This document shows positions 42,821 through 51,647 of a stretch of DNA of 64,000 bases, piece by piece. Position 1 is the first letter of the stretch. Each line of letters opens with the position of its first letter. The translations under genes and the position numbers were made by a program. The stretch lies in contig DASSPH010000042.1 in NCBI GenBank assembly GCA_035699745.1, positions 1-64,000 of the forward strand. Direction: 5' to 3'. This DNA is from Vicinamibacterales bacterium. Its GTDB lineage: Bacteria; Acidobacteriota; Vicinamibacteria; Vicinamibacterales; 2-12-FULL-66-21. Below the pieces are notes generated by a model. That model had not been told where the DNA came from, did not search any database, and saw only the letters and a list, made by a program, of their open reading frames with translations.

Positions 42821-43528
42821 ATGCCGAGGCCGCTCCGGATCCGAGATGCCGGATTACTGCACCACGTGATGTCACGCGGAACCGGGAGGATGAAGATCTT
42901 CCTCGACGACGGCGACCGTCACATGTTCATGCTGCTGCTGGCGGACGTGGTCACGGAGTATGCGCTCGACTGCTATGACTTCTGCCTGATGAACAACCAT
43001 TTCCATCTGTCGATCCGCAACCGCCGCCGCAATCTCTCCGAAGCGATGCAGAAGCTGAAAGGAGAGTACGCTTCGAGCTGGAACGCAAAACGCGGACGGG
43101 TGGGGCACACGTTCGAAGGGCCATTCAGGGATCAGATCGTCCAGGACCAGCGGTATTTCCGGACGCTGGCGCGATACATCGCTCGCAATCCGGTCCGCGC
43201 TCACCTGGTGCTCAGGCCCGTAGACTGGCGGTGGAGCAGTTACCGGTATCACGCCGGCGTCGAGGCCGCGCCGGAGTTTCTCGCCAGCGCCCGCTTGCTC
43301 GAATCTTTTGCCGCGGGCGATCCTGAGGCGGCACGCCGCGCCTACATCGCACATGTCAACTCGATGTCCGACGGAGAAAAGGACACGGAGTTGTTTCGGG
43401 CACGCCGCCGGATCGTCGGGGATGCGGCGTTCAGGAACGCGATTCGGGCCAAGGAGAAGGCATTACGGGCAGCAGCACGGCCGGCGATGTTCGGCACGGA
43501 CGCGGCGTTCGCCAACCTGCCGGTGTAA
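42821..43528 (+). mobile_element. REP-associated tyrosine transposase (RAYT, IS200-like Y1 family)
   Basis: A 235-residue protein from ATG 42821 (GAGG 6 bases upstream). It opens MPRPLRIRDAGLLHHVMSRG, then contains the HUH motif MNNHFHLSIR (about residues 57-66) for metal binding. The catalytic tyrosine is in the helix FEGPFRDQIVQDQRYFRTLA (about 95-114), followed by RYIARNPVRAHL and a VDWRWSSYRYHAG stretch typical of RAYT proteins. The enzyme nicks single-stranded REP palindromes. Two matching REP-like elements flank it (42643 and 43536), forming a unit of about 926 bp. It seems intact, and no target-site duplication is apparent. Confidence 0.9.
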
Positions 43529-43535
43529 CCGAAAC

Positions 43536-43568
43536 AGGACAAAAGGGGTCAGACCCGGGTCAGGCTCC
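43536..43568. repeat. REP-like element, right copy
   Basis: It differs from the left copy by only two bases. The core palindrome is CAGACCCGGGTC followed by AGG instead of TGG. It ends 4 bases before the stop codon of the threonine dehydratase gene on the opposite strand. Confidence 0.85.
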
Positions 43569-43572
43569 ATTC

Positions 43573-44535
43573 TCAGTTCCACCGCAGGCCTTTCAGCTGA
43601 TCGAGGTTGACGTTGCCGCCGCTGAGGACGCACACCACTTTCGTCTTCGGCGGCGCGCTGATGAGACCTTGCAGGAGCGCCGCGACCGGCGCCGCCGCGG
43701 CCCCCTCGGGGACGACCTTCAGGTGCGACATGATCCAGACGACGCCCTCGAAGATCTGTTCGTCGGGCAGCGTCACCAGATCGTCGACGTACTGCCGGAC
43801 GATCTCGTAGTTCAGCGTCCCGACCCGCTTCACCCGCAGACCGTCGATGATGCAGTCGACGCGCTCCAGCGTGACGAGCCCCCCTTCGCGGACGCTCCGC
43901 GTCATGCCCGGCGCGCCGGACGATTCGACGCCGATGACCTTGATCCCCGGATTGCACGCCTTCAGCGCGGTCGCGACGCCGGCGATCAGTCCGCCGCCGC
44001 CGATCGGGACGATCGCGAGCTCGACGTCCGGCCAGTCCTGGTAGATTTCGAGTCCCACCGTCCCCTGGCCGAGGATCAGCTGTTCGTCGTCGAACGGATG
44101 GATGTAGGTATAGCCCTTCTCCTCGACGAGCTGTTTCGCCTTCTCGTTGGCCTCGTCCCAGATCGTGCCGTGCAGCACCACCTCGGCGCCGTAGGCCCGC
44201 GTGGCCTCCACCTTCGATCGCGTCGCGTTCTCCGCCATGCACACCACGGCCTTGATCCCGTAGTGCGCCGCCGCGAGCGCGACCCCCTGCGCGTGATTGC
44301 CGGCAGACGAGCAGATGACGCCGCGGCGCTTCTGCTCCTCGGTGAGCTGCGCGAACTTGTTCATCGGACCGCGGATCTTGTACGAGCCGCCGCGCTGGAA
44401 CATCTCGGCCTTGACGCGCACCTCGAACCCGGTGCGCTCGCTGAGCAGCCGCGAGGTGAGCAGCGGGGTGTGATAGACGAAATCGCCCATGCGGGCGCGC
44501 GCCTGCTCGAATGCGGCGCGGGGATACCGAGACAT
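43573..44535 (-). CDS. Threonine/serine dehydratase (PLP-dependent)
   Basis: A 320-residue fold type II PLP enzyme. The Schiff-base lysine is in RGGSYKIRGPMNKF (Lys 53), followed by ICSSAGNHAQGVALAA, the serine/threonine substrate loop. The phosphate-binding glycine loop is VPIGGGGLIAGV (about 177-188) and the C-terminal cofactor contact is VLSGGNVNLDQL. It deaminates L-threonine to 2-oxobutanoate or serine to pyruvate. There is no regulatory ACT domain, so it is of the catabolic/short type, not the allosteric biosynthetic enzyme. TATACT lies 6 bases before the ATG with no Shine-Dalgarno sequence, so leaderless expression is likely. It is divergent from the PAS/zinc gene. Confidence 0.9.
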   Translation of the reverse strand: MSRYPRAAFEQARARMGDFVYHTPLLTSRLLSERTGFEVRVKAEMFQRGGSYKIRGPMNKFAQLTEEQKRRGVICSSAGNHAQGVALAAAHYGIKAVVCMAENATRSKVEATRAYGAEVVLHGTIWDEANEKAKQLVEEKGYTYIHPFDDEQLILGQGTVGLEIYQDWPDVELAIVPIGGGGLIAGVATALKACNPGIKVIGVESSGAPGMTRSVREGGLVTLERVDCIIDGLRVKRVGTLNYEIVRQYVDDLVTLPDEQIFEGVVWIMSHLKVVPEGAAAAPVAALLQGLISAPPKTKVVCVLSGGNVNLDQLKGLRWN

Positions 44536-44541
44536 CCGGCG

Positions 44542-44558
44542 AGTATAGCCGCTATAGT
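44542..44558. promoter_or_regulatory. Divergent -10 elements (threonine dehydratase / PAS-zinc gene)
   Basis: On the minus strand TATACT (44547-44542) lies 6 bases before ATG 44535. On the plus strand TATAGT (44553-44558) lies 12 bases before ATG 44571. The two boxes are 5 bp apart, so the two promoters probably compete for RNA polymerase. Confidence 0.55.
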
Positions 44559-44570
44559 GAAGGCGATCCG

Positions 44571-45128
44571 ATGACCGCCGACGTCCTGTGCCGCTACGCC
44601 ACCGACGGCGATGGCCGCCTCGTGTTCGTCGACGAGGCGTGGTGCGCGTTCGCCGCCGCCAACGATGCGCCGGAATACGCCGCTCCCGAGCGGCTCTACG
44701 GCCGCATGCTGCTCTCGTTCATCTCGGAACCGACCACGAAACTCATCTACGTCGCGTTGATGCAGCGGGTAGTCGAGCAGCGCCAGCCGGTAAGCGTCCC
44801 CTTTCGCTGCGACGCGCCGGCGCTCCGCCGCTGGCTCGAGCTGACGATGACCGCGCGTGACGACGGCGGGATCGATTTCGTCAGCCGGCAGCTGCACAGC
44901 GAGCCGCGCGATCCGCCGTTCGACTTCCGCGGCGCGCCGCACGGCGCCTCGACGCTGGTGCGCATGTGCAGCTGGTGCAAGAACGTCGAGCTCTCGCCGG
45001 ACACGTGGGGCACGGCGGAGGAGGCGGTGCGCGCGTTCGGCCTGTTTGGCGCGGCGTCGGTCCCGCAGGTCACCCACGGGATCTGCCCGCCGTGCGTCGC
45101 CCGCTTCGAACTGGACCTGCGGCGGTAG
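44571..45128 (+). CDS. PAS-like domain protein with C-terminal zinc-binding CxxC motifs
   Basis: A 185-residue soluble protein from ATG 44571. Residues about 5-110 resemble a PAS fold (LVFVDEAWCAFAAANDAPEY, YGRMLLSFISEPTTKLIYVA). The C-terminal part (about 130-182) has MCSWCKNVELSPDTWGTAEE and THGICPPCVARFELDL, two C-x2-C pairs of a zinc-binding module I recall at the ends of sensor kinases and PAS proteins, with the THGICPxC pattern. There is no kinase or other output domain, so it is a stand-alone sensor or adaptor. No partner gene is visible. Confidence 0.75.
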   Translation: MTADVLCRYATDGDGRLVFVDEAWCAFAAANDAPEYAAPERLYGRMLLSFISEPTTKLIYVALMQRVVEQRQPVSVPFRCDAPALRRWLELTMTARDDGGIDFVSRQLHSEPRDPPFDFRGAPHGASTLVRMCSWCKNVELSPDTWGTAEEAVRAFGLFGAASVPQVTHGICPPCVARFELDLRR

Positions 45129-45148
45129 CCTCGCGGCCGCCGCAAGGC

Positions 45149-45292
45149 TCACAGCTCGATCCGTTCGCGCGCGCCGCCGCTGTAGAATGCGGTCGTCGCC
45201 GGCTGCCACCTCCAGCCGCGGAGCCGCGCGTGCGCGTCGTCGAGCGCTGCGGCCAGCCGCGCACGCACCGCGGAGATCGAGTACGCCTTCAT
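45149..45292 (-). CDS. Possible small protein (47 residues)
   Basis: A short frame from ATG 45292 reads MKAYSISAVRARLAAALDDA followed by HARLRGWRWQPATTAFYSGG and an ending in RIEL. It would make one amphipathic helix and a short tail. There is no clear Shine-Dalgarno sequence and no family I recognise. It lies between the PAS/zinc gene (convergent) and the ABC ATPase gene (same strand, 57 bp upstream). It may be spurious. Confidence 0.3.
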   Translation of the reverse strand: MKAYSISAVRARLAAALDDAHARLRGWRWQPATTAFYSGGARERIEL

Positions 45293-45349
45293 GACTGAAC
45301 ACCGGCCGGGCGGCAGCGCCTTACGTGCCGAGCGGTGCGCCGCCCGCAA

Positions 45350-46039
45350 TCAGGAGACGGGTTCCGCGACGACGCGGCCGTCGAACAGGTAGATGCGGCG
45401 GCTGGTGCGGGCGATGTGCCGCGGATCGTGCGTCGCCAGGCAGATGGTGGCGCCGCCCGCCCGCAGCTCTTCGAGCATCTGCATCACCGCTTCGCCGGCC
45501 TTCGAATCGAGGTTGCCGGTTGGCTCGTCCGCAAGGACGATCGGCGGCCGTCCGGCGATGGCGCGGGCGATGGCGACGAGCTGCTGGTGGCCGCCGGACA
45601 GCGATCCCGGCCGCTGCTTCCGGCGCGCGGCGAATCCCACGCGGTCGAGCGCCGCCTCGACGCGCGCCTGCCGATCGGCGGCGGCGACGCCTCGCAGCGT
45701 GAGCGGATACTCGACGTTCTCGTACACGGTCATGTCGCCGATCAAGTTGAAGCTCTGGAAGATCAAGCCGACGTCGACGTTGCGCATCCGCGCCTTCTCC
45801 GCGGCGGCGAGCCGATCGACGCGCCGGCCGGCGAACCAGTAGCGTCCGCTGGTGGGGGCGTCGAGCAGCGCCAGAATCGACAACAGGGTCGATTTGCCGC
45901 AGCCCGACGGCCCTGAAATCGAGATGTATTCTCCCCGGTCGATGTCCAGCGTCACGCCGTCGAGCGCCCGCGTGCTGCCGTCGGGACCGTCCTCACCGCC
46001 GAAGATTTTGCCGATGCCGTCGAGCCGGATGAGCGGCAT
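45350..46039 (-). CDS. Orphan ABC transporter ATP-binding protein, MacB/LolD type
   Basis: A 229-residue ATPase from ATG 46039 ([18 protein letters not shown]); longer in-frame starts at 46132 or 46213 would add low-complexity sequence. Walker A is [20 protein letters not shown]-loop [20 protein letters not shown], signature [16 protein letters not shown] (His replaces the usual Gln at the third position), Walker [13 protein letters not shown] and H-loop [10 protein letters not shown]. It belongs to the macrolide-exporter/lipoprotein-release group. No permease is adjacent; the nearest ADOP permease is at 51648-54119, 5.6 kb away, and ADOP permeases are typically orphan too. Confidence 0.88.
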   Translation of the reverse strand: MPLIRLDGIGKIFGGEDGPDGSTRALDGVTLDIDRGEYISISGPSGCGKSTLLSILALLDAPTSGRYWFAGRRVDRLAAAEKARMRNVDVGLIFQSFNLIGDMTVYENVEYPLTLRGVAAADRQARVEAALDRVGFAARRKQRPGSLSGGHQQLVAIARAIAGRPPIVLADEPTGNLDSKAGEAVMQMLEELRAGGATICLATHDPRHIARTSRRIYLFDGRVVAEPVS

Positions 46040-46257
46040 GGCCGGATCCGGCGCCGTGGCGTCTTCCTGACTCGATCTGCTGCGTTTCCACCAGCTCACT
46101 GGGCCCTCCGCGAATACCAGTATTGGACGCATGGCGGCCTGCCAACGTTGGCACGATCTGCGGGAACCGGGTAAGCGCGGCCCCCCCGGTCCACGTATTA
46201 CGCGTGATAACATCCCCGTTTTCCCAGGATGACGACGAACCCAGAAAGGGCCTTTCG

Positions 46258-48681
46258 ATGACGCCGCGTCGGTTCCTCCCCGCGCTGCTGCTGCTGTTCG
46301 TCGGCAGCGGCTGCGCGGCCTTGATATATGAAGTGGTCTGGTTCCAGTTGCTGCAACTGGTGATCGGGTCCTCGGCGGTGTCCATGGGAGTGCTGCTCGG
46401 CACGTTCATGGGCGGCATGTGTCTCGGCAGTTTCCTGCTGCCGCGGTATGTCGGCCGCGGCCAGCACCCGTTGAAGGTGTACGCGTTCCTCGAGCTCGGG
46501 ATCGCCGTGTTCGGGCTGGTGATCCTGTTCGGGATGCCGCTCCTGAACAGCGTCTACGTTTCGATTTCCGGCGGCGCCGGCGTGTTCGGCATCCTGATGC
46601 GCGGCATCGCCGCCGGCGTCATTCTGCTGCCGCCGACGCTCCTCATGGGGGCGACGCTGCCGGCGATGTCGCGCTGGGTCGAGTCGACGCCCGAAGGCGT
46701 CTCGTGGCTCGGGTTCTTCTACGGCGGCAACATCGGCGGCGGCGTGCTCGGGTCGCTGCTCGCCGGCTTCTATCTGCTGCGCGTCTACGACCTGTTCGTG
46801 GCCACGTTCGTCGCCGTCGCGCTGAACATCGCCGTCGCCGTGATCGGCCTCGTGATCGCGAAGTCGGCGCCGATGGTCGAGACGCTGCCGTCGGATCGGG
46901 CCGAGCGGCCGGCGAAGCCGGTGTCGGGCGGCTGGGCGATCTATGTCGCCATCGCGCTGTCGGGCGCGACGGCGCTGTCGTCGGAAGTGATCTGGACGCG
47001 TCTGCTGTCGCTGCTGTTCGGCGGCACCGTCTATACCTTTTCCCTGATCCTGGCCGTGTTCCTGCTCGGTCTCGGCATCGGCAGCAGCGCCGGTTCGGCG
47101 ATTGGGCGCGGGTCGGCGCGGCCGCGCGTGCTCTTCGGCTGGTGCCAGATGCTCTTGTGCGGCGCGATCGCGTGGGCCGCCTACATGCTCACCCAATCGA
47201 TGCCGTTCTGGCCGGTGAATCCGTCGATCAGCAGCGATCCGTGGTTCAACTTCCAGCTCGACTTCGTCCGCTGCATGTGGGTGGTGCTGCCCGGTTCGAT
47301 CCTGTGGGGCGCGAGCTTCCCGCTCGCGCTGGCGTCGCTCGCGTCGCGCGGGCAGGATCCGGCACGGCTGGTGGGCGGCGTGTATGCGGCGAACACGGTG
47401 GGCGCGATCGTCGGATCGCTCTGCGGCAGCCTGCTGCTCGTCACGTGGCTCGGCACCCAGCACGCCACGCAGTTGCTCATTCTGCTGTCGGCGCTGTCGG
47501 GATTGCTCGTGCTGTCGACCGGATCGAGCGAGGAGCCGGCGGGGCGCTTCGCCTTTGCCGGCACCATCACGATCATCGTCGCGGCGGCGATCGCCGGGCT
47601 GCTCTCGCGCAGCGTCCAGCCGATTCCCGGCATCTTCGCCGCCTACGGACGTTACGCGGCGACCCGCGTCGGCCAGGCGGACGTCATCTACATGGGTGAG
47701 GGCTGGAACGCGACCGTCGCGGTGACGCGCCTCGGCGGCAACGTGCTCAACTATCACAACGCCGGAAAGGTCCAGGCCTCGAGCGAGCCCCAGGACATGC
47801 GGCTGCAGCGGATGCTCGGTCACTTGACGACGCTGATCCCCAAGCAGGCCAGGAAGGTCGTCGTCATCGGCTGCGGCGCCGGCGTGACCGCAGGCGCCGT
47901 GTCGATCGACCCCGTCGTCGAACACCAGACCATCGCCGAGATCGAGCCGCTGGTGCCGCAAGTCGTCGCGAAGTACTTCGGCGAGCACAATTTCCACGTC
48001 GTCGACAACCCGAAGGTCCACGTCCGGATCGACGACGCGCGGCACTACCTGCTGACGACCGACGAGAAGTTCGACGCGATTACGTCGGATCCGCTCGATC
48101 CCTGGGTGAAGGGGGCGGCGATGCTCTACACCGAGGAGTTCTTCGAACTGGTGAAGTCGAAACTGAACCCGGGCGGCGCGGTCACGCTGTTCGTGCAGCT
48201 CTACGAGAGCAATACCGAGGCGGTGAAGAGCGAGATCGCGACGTTCATGAAGGTGTTCCCCAACGGCATCGTGTGGGGGAACACCAACAACGGCGCCGGC
48301 TACGATCTCGTCCTGCTCGGCCAGGTCGAAGACACCAAGATCGACGTCGACGCCATCCAGGCCAAGCTGCAGCGGCCGGAGTACGCGCCGATGGCGCAGT
48401 CGCTCCGGGAGATCGGCATGAATTCCGCGGTGGATCTGTTCTCGACGTTCGCGGGCCGCGCCAGGGATCTGCAGCCCTGGCTCGCCGACGCGACCATCAA
48501 CCGCGACCGCAACCTGCGCCTGCAGTTCCTCGCCGGCATGGGCCTGAACCTCTATCAGAGCGACGTGATCTACTCCGGGATGCTGGCGCACGCCACGCGG
48601 TTCCCGGACGAGCTGTTCATCGCCTCGCCGGAGACGATGGATGCCCTTCGCGCCGGCATCCGGCGCGAGCAGGGGCGGTAG
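46258..48681 (+). CDS. Membrane-fused spermidine synthase-like protein
   Basis: An 807-residue protein from ATG 46258. The N-terminal 450 residues contain about 12-14 hydrophobic segments (FLPALLLLFVGSGCAALIYE, FQLLQLVIGSSAVSMGVLLG), the pattern of the fused-MFS spermidine synthase family. The C-terminal half (about 480-760) is a methyltransferase-fold aminopropyltransferase domain: VVVIGCGAGVTAGAVS (SAM-type glycine motif), IAEIEPLVPQVV, VHVRIDDARHYLLTTDEKFD and AITSDPLDPW. The gate-keeping Asp motif D-A-R is kept and the usual D-S-T/D-x-x-D variant reads SDPLDPW, so the substrate may not be putrescine. No SAM decarboxylase is nearby. Confidence 0.87.
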   Translation: MTPRRFLPALLLLFVGSGCAALIYEVVWFQLLQLVIGSSAVSMGVLLGTFMGGMCLGSFLLPRYVGRGQHPLKVYAFLELGIAVFGLVILFGMPLLNSVYVSISGGAGVFGILMRGIAAGVILLPPTLLMGATLPAMSRWVESTPEGVSWLGFFYGGNIGGGVLGSLLAGFYLLRVYDLFVATFVAVALNIAVAVIGLVIAKSAPMVETLPSDRAERPAKPVSGGWAIYVAIALSGATALSSEVIWTRLLSLLFGGTVYTFSLILAVFLLGLGIGSSAGSAIGRGSARPRVLFGWCQMLLCGAIAWAAYMLTQSMPFWPVNPSISSDPWFNFQLDFVRCMWVVLPGSILWGASFPLALASLASRGQDPARLVGGVYAANTVGAIVGSLCGSLLLVTWLGTQHATQLLILLSALSGLLVLSTGSSEEPAGRFAFAGTITIIVAAAIAGLLSRSVQPIPGIFAAYGRYAATRVGQADVIYMGEGWNATVAVTRLGGNVLNYHNAGKVQASSEPQDMRLQRMLGHLTTLIPKQARKVVVIGCGAGVTAGAVSIDPVVEHQTIAEIEPLVPQVVAKYFGEHNFHVVDNPKVHVRIDDARHYLLTTDEKFDAITSDPLDPWVKGAAMLYTEEFFELVKSKLNPGGAVTLFVQLYESNTEAVKSEIATFMKVFPNGIVWGNTNNGAGYDLVLLGQVEDTKIDVDAIQAKLQRPEYAPMAQSLREIGMNSAVDLFSTFAGRARDLQPWLADATINRDRNLRLQFLAGMGLNLYQSDVIYSGMLAHATRFPDELFIASPETMDALRAGIRREQGR

Positions 48682-48687
48682 GCGGCG

Positions 48688-48736
48688 GGGTGCCGGGTGC
48701 GGGGTGCTTGGGTACGAGTGCTGGGTGCCGGCTGCG
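48688..48736. repeat. Heptamer array inside the 5' end of the hydrolase gene
   Basis: Seven consecutive 7-bp units: GGGTGCC, GGGTGCG, GGGTGCT, TGGGTAC, GAGTGCT, GGGTGCC, GGCTGCG. The GTG start (48697) of the downstream hydrolase and the first dozen codons of its signal peptide are inside the array. Confidence 0.8.
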
Positions 48737-49644
48737 CAATCGTGGGCGCGCTGACGCCCGCGTTCGCGCAGCCGGCGCCGCGCCCCCCCGGGCCCATCAA
48801 GCACGACGTCGTCGCTGACGACGGCCACCATCTGACCGTCTGGCAGCGCCGGGGGGCGCTGCCGCGGGCGACCAGGATCCTGCTGATTCACGGGCGCACC
48901 TGGAGCAGCCTGCCCAACTTCGACCTGCGCGTTCCGGGGGAAGAGCGATCGTTCATGGAGGCGCTGGGGACCGCCGGCCTGGACGTGTTCGCGCTCGATT
49001 TGCGCGGCTACGGATCCACGCCGCGCGATGCCAGCGGATTCCTCACGCCGGACCGCGCCGTCGCCGACGTTGCCGCGGTCGTCTCGTGGATGCAGCAGCA
49101 GGACGCGCGCAAGGGGGGCACCTACGTGTTCGGGCTGTCGCGCGGCGCCATGATCGCCGCGATGACGGCGCAGAAGCACCCCGAGAAGGTGGCGGGGATC
49201 GTCCTCCTCGGGTTCGGTTTCGATCCGGACGTACGGGCGGCGCCGTCGGATCCCGGCGTGCGTCCCGGCCGGGTGCGCAACACCAGCGACGCGGCGATTT
49301 CCGACTTCATCACCCGCGATGCCTACACCGGCGCGACGATGAGCGCGTTCGTCCGCGCCGCGCTGCAGACCGATCCCGTGCTGGCCGACTGGCGCGACGA
49401 GCAGCAGTTCAATGCGTTCGTGCCGGCGCGGGTCCAGGTGCCGGTGCTGCTGGTGCACGGCGATCGCGATCCCCAGGCGCCGATGTCCATCGGCACGAAG
49501 CTGTTCAACCGCTTCGGTACACCCGACAAGTGGTGGATAATCCTGCCCGGCGCCGACCACGCCGCGCACCTCGAGAAGTCCGCGCCGCTGCTGGTGCGCA
49601 CCGTCGTCAATTTCACCCGGCGCCACGAGACAGGACGTCCGTGA
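48697..49644 (+). CDS. Secreted alpha/beta hydrolase
   Basis: A 315-residue enzyme. The start is probably GTG 48697 or GTG 48718; both lie in the heptamer array and give a signal peptide ending near LTPAFAQ. The core hydrolase (about 40-310) has the oxyanion region LLIHGRTWSSLP, LDVFALDLRGYGSTPRD, nucleophile elbow VFGLSRGAMIAA (Ser), Asp in LLVHGDRDPQAP and His in PGADHAAHLE. The fold fits an esterase, lipase or epoxide-hydrolase-like activity; the exact substrate is unknown. It ends 2 bp before the amidase start. Confidence 0.85.
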   Translation: MRGAWVRVLGAGCAIVGALTPAFAQPAPRPPGPIKHDVVADDGHHLTVWQRRGALPRATRILLIHGRTWSSLPNFDLRVPGEERSFMEALGTAGLDVFALDLRGYGSTPRDASGFLTPDRAVADVAAVVSWMQQQDARKGGTYVFGLSRGAMIAAMTAQKHPEKVAGIVLLGFGFDPDVRAAPSDPGVRPGRVRNTSDAAISDFITRDAYTGATMSAFVRAALQTDPVLADWRDEQQFNAFVPARVQVPVLLVHGDRDPQAPMSIGTKLFNRFGTPDKWWIILPGADHAAHLEKSAPLLVRTVVNFTRRHETGRP

Positions 49645-49646
49645 CC

Positions 49647-51506
49647 ATGATGAACATGCCCCGTATCGCATTGGCCGCCGCCGCGCTGTTGACCGCCGGC
49701 GCGACGCTGCCCGCGCAGCAGACCTCCCGGCCGGCCCGCCCGGCGGCCTTCACCGTGTTCGAGGCCAGCATTCCGGAGATGCAGGCGGCGATGAAAGCCG
49801 GGCGCACGACGTCGCGCGAGATCGTGCAGCAGTACCTCACCCGCATCGCGATGTACGAAGACAAGCTGCGCGCCGCGATCACCGTGAATCCGAAAGCGCT
49901 CGAGGAAGCGGACGCGCGCGATCGCGACCGCGCGCGCGGCCGGATCCTCGGGCCGCTGCACGGTATTCCGATCGCGTTGAAGGACAACATCCATACGACC
50001 GGCCTGCCGACGACGGGAGGCGCGCTCGCCTTCGAGCACCTCGTCCCGCCGTACGAAGCGACGCTGACCAGAAACCTGCGTGACGCCGGCGCGATCATCA
50101 TCGCCAAGACCGGCATGACCGAGCTCGCCAACTACGTGACCGCCGGCATGCCCACCAACTACAACGCCGTGCACGGCTACGGGATGAACCCCTACGATCC
50201 GCGCCGCGATCCGCGGACCAGCGCGGATGGCCGGCCGGTGCTGATGACCGGCGGATCCAGCTCGGGGATCGGCACCGCGGCGAACTTCTGGGCCGGCAAC
50301 GTGGGGACGGAAACGTCGGGGTCGATCCTCAGTCCGTCGAATCAGAACATGCTGGCGGCGGTGAAGCCCACCGTCGGCCGCATCAGCCGCTACGGCGTCA
50401 TTCCGATCACCGCGGATCAGGACACGCCCGGGCCGATGGCGAAGTTCGTCGCCGACGTCGCGATCATGATGGGAGTGCTCGAAGGGGCGAAGCCGGATCC
50501 GAACGATCCGGCCACCAAGGCGTGCACGCCGCCGCCCGGCAACGATTACACGAAGTTCCTGCGCGCCGACGGGCTGAAAGGGGCGCGGATCGGCATCCCG
50601 CGCAAGAACTACTACGAGCCGTTCACGATTCCCGGCACCGAGCGCCCGCGCGGCGGCCTCAACCCTGCGCAGACGAAGGTGATGGACGAGGCGATGGCGG
50701 CGCTGAAGGCGGCCGGCGCGACGCTGATCGACGTCGACATTCCCAGCATCATGAACAAGGAGCCGAAGGAGAACCTGCTGCTGTCGGGCAACTCCGTCGT
50801 GCTCAGCTACGGGATGAAGCGCGACTTCAACGCGTGGCTGGCGTCGCTCGGCGCCGCCGCGCCGGTGAAGAACCTGACCGAGCTGCGCGAGTGGAACAAG
50901 GCGCACGAACGGATGGGGGCGATCAAGTACGGGCAGACGCTCCTCGATGCGTCGGATGCGCTCGATCTCGAGAAGGACAAGGCGCGCTACGAGGAGGATC
51001 GCGCGCGCGACGTCCGCCTGGGCGGCACCAACGGCATCGACGCGGTCGTCAAGGCGCACAACCTCGACGCGCTGCTGTTCCCTGGTCCGAGCTCGGCAGG
51101 GATCGCATCCAAGCCCGGGTACCCGACGGTGCTCGTGCCGTTCGGCATGATTCCGAATACCCCGGGCAATCCCGGCGGACGCGGCGGCGGCGCCGGCCGC
51201 GGGGCCGCTCCTGCGACCCCGCCGGCGGCGCCCGGCACGACCCCGGGGGCCGCGCCTGCACCGTCCGCCCCTGCCACCACGACGGCGCCGACGACTGCCG
51301 CGCCGGCCACGGGCACGACCGCCGCGACGCAGACGTCGAGCACGCCGCCGCCGCCCGCACCGCTCCCGCCCGGCTTCGATCCGAAGCCGCAGCCCTACGG
51401 TGTCGGCTTCACCGGGCCGGCGTGCAGCGAGCCGAAGCTCCTGCAGCTCGCCTACGCATTCGAGCAGGCGACGAAGAAGAGGACGCCGCCGCCCGGACTG
51501 CGCTGA
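49647..51506 (+). CDS. Secreted amidase (amidase signature family) with Pro/Ala/Thr insert
   Basis: A 619-residue protein from ATG 49647, with a signal peptide ending near LPAQQ. The Ser-Ser-Lys catalytic triad is visible: Lys in GIPIALKDNIHTTGLPT (112), cis-Ser in MTGGSSSGIGTAAN (204-206) and nucleophile in VGTETSGSILSPS (226). The second half includes MNKEPKENLLLSGNS and a C-terminal PKLLQLAYAFEQATKKR ending. Just before that tail, about 60 residues (about 510-575) form a Gly/Pro/Ala/Thr-rich stretch unlike the normal fold. It probably hydrolyses amides or peptide bonds outside the cell. It resembles the second amidase at 59795. Confidence 0.88.
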   Translation: MMNMPRIALAAAALLTAGATLPAQQTSRPARPAAFTVFEASIPEMQAAMKAGRTTSREIVQQYLTRIAMYEDKLRAAITVNPKALEEADARDRDRARGRILGPLHGIPIALKDNIHTTGLPTTGGALAFEHLVPPYEATLTRNLRDAGAIIIAKTGMTELANYVTAGMPTNYNAVHGYGMNPYDPRRDPRTSADGRPVLMTGGSSSGIGTAANFWAGNVGTETSGSILSPSNQNMLAAVKPTVGRISRYGVIPITADQDTPGPMAKFVADVAIMMGVLEGAKPDPNDPATKACTPPPGNDYTKFLRADGLKGARIGIPRKNYYEPFTIPGTERPRGGLNPAQTKVMDEAMAALKAAGATLIDVDIPSIMNKEPKENLLLSGNSVVLSYGMKRDFNAWLASLGAAAPVKNLTELREWNKAHERMGAIKYGQTLLDASDALDLEKDKARYEEDRARDVRLGGTNGIDAVVKAHNLDALLFPGPSSAGIASKPGYPTVLVPFGMIPNTPGNPGGRGGGAGRGAAPATPPAAPGTTPGAAPAPSAPATTTAPTTAAPATGTTAATQTSSTPPPPAPLPPGFDPKPQPYGVGFTGPACSEPKLLQLAYAFEQATKKRTPPPGLR

Positions 51507-51647
51507 ACCGCCGATACCGCGCCGGGATTTGCCTGCCCGCTGAGACGCGCCACGGCCGAGGCTGCAAAGATCACAGAGGTCACAACGATAACGAAGAAGA
51601 CCAGTTCCTTGTCGCCCGTCTCAGTCAAGGCGGCGAGCGGCCGCCAC

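Noticed and set aside
51507-51647. Repeat-like AGATCACAGAGGTCACAA stretch between the amidase and the ADOP gene
   Set aside because: It resembles degenerate 9-bp units, but only two to four copies are visible and it is too weak to call a repeat.
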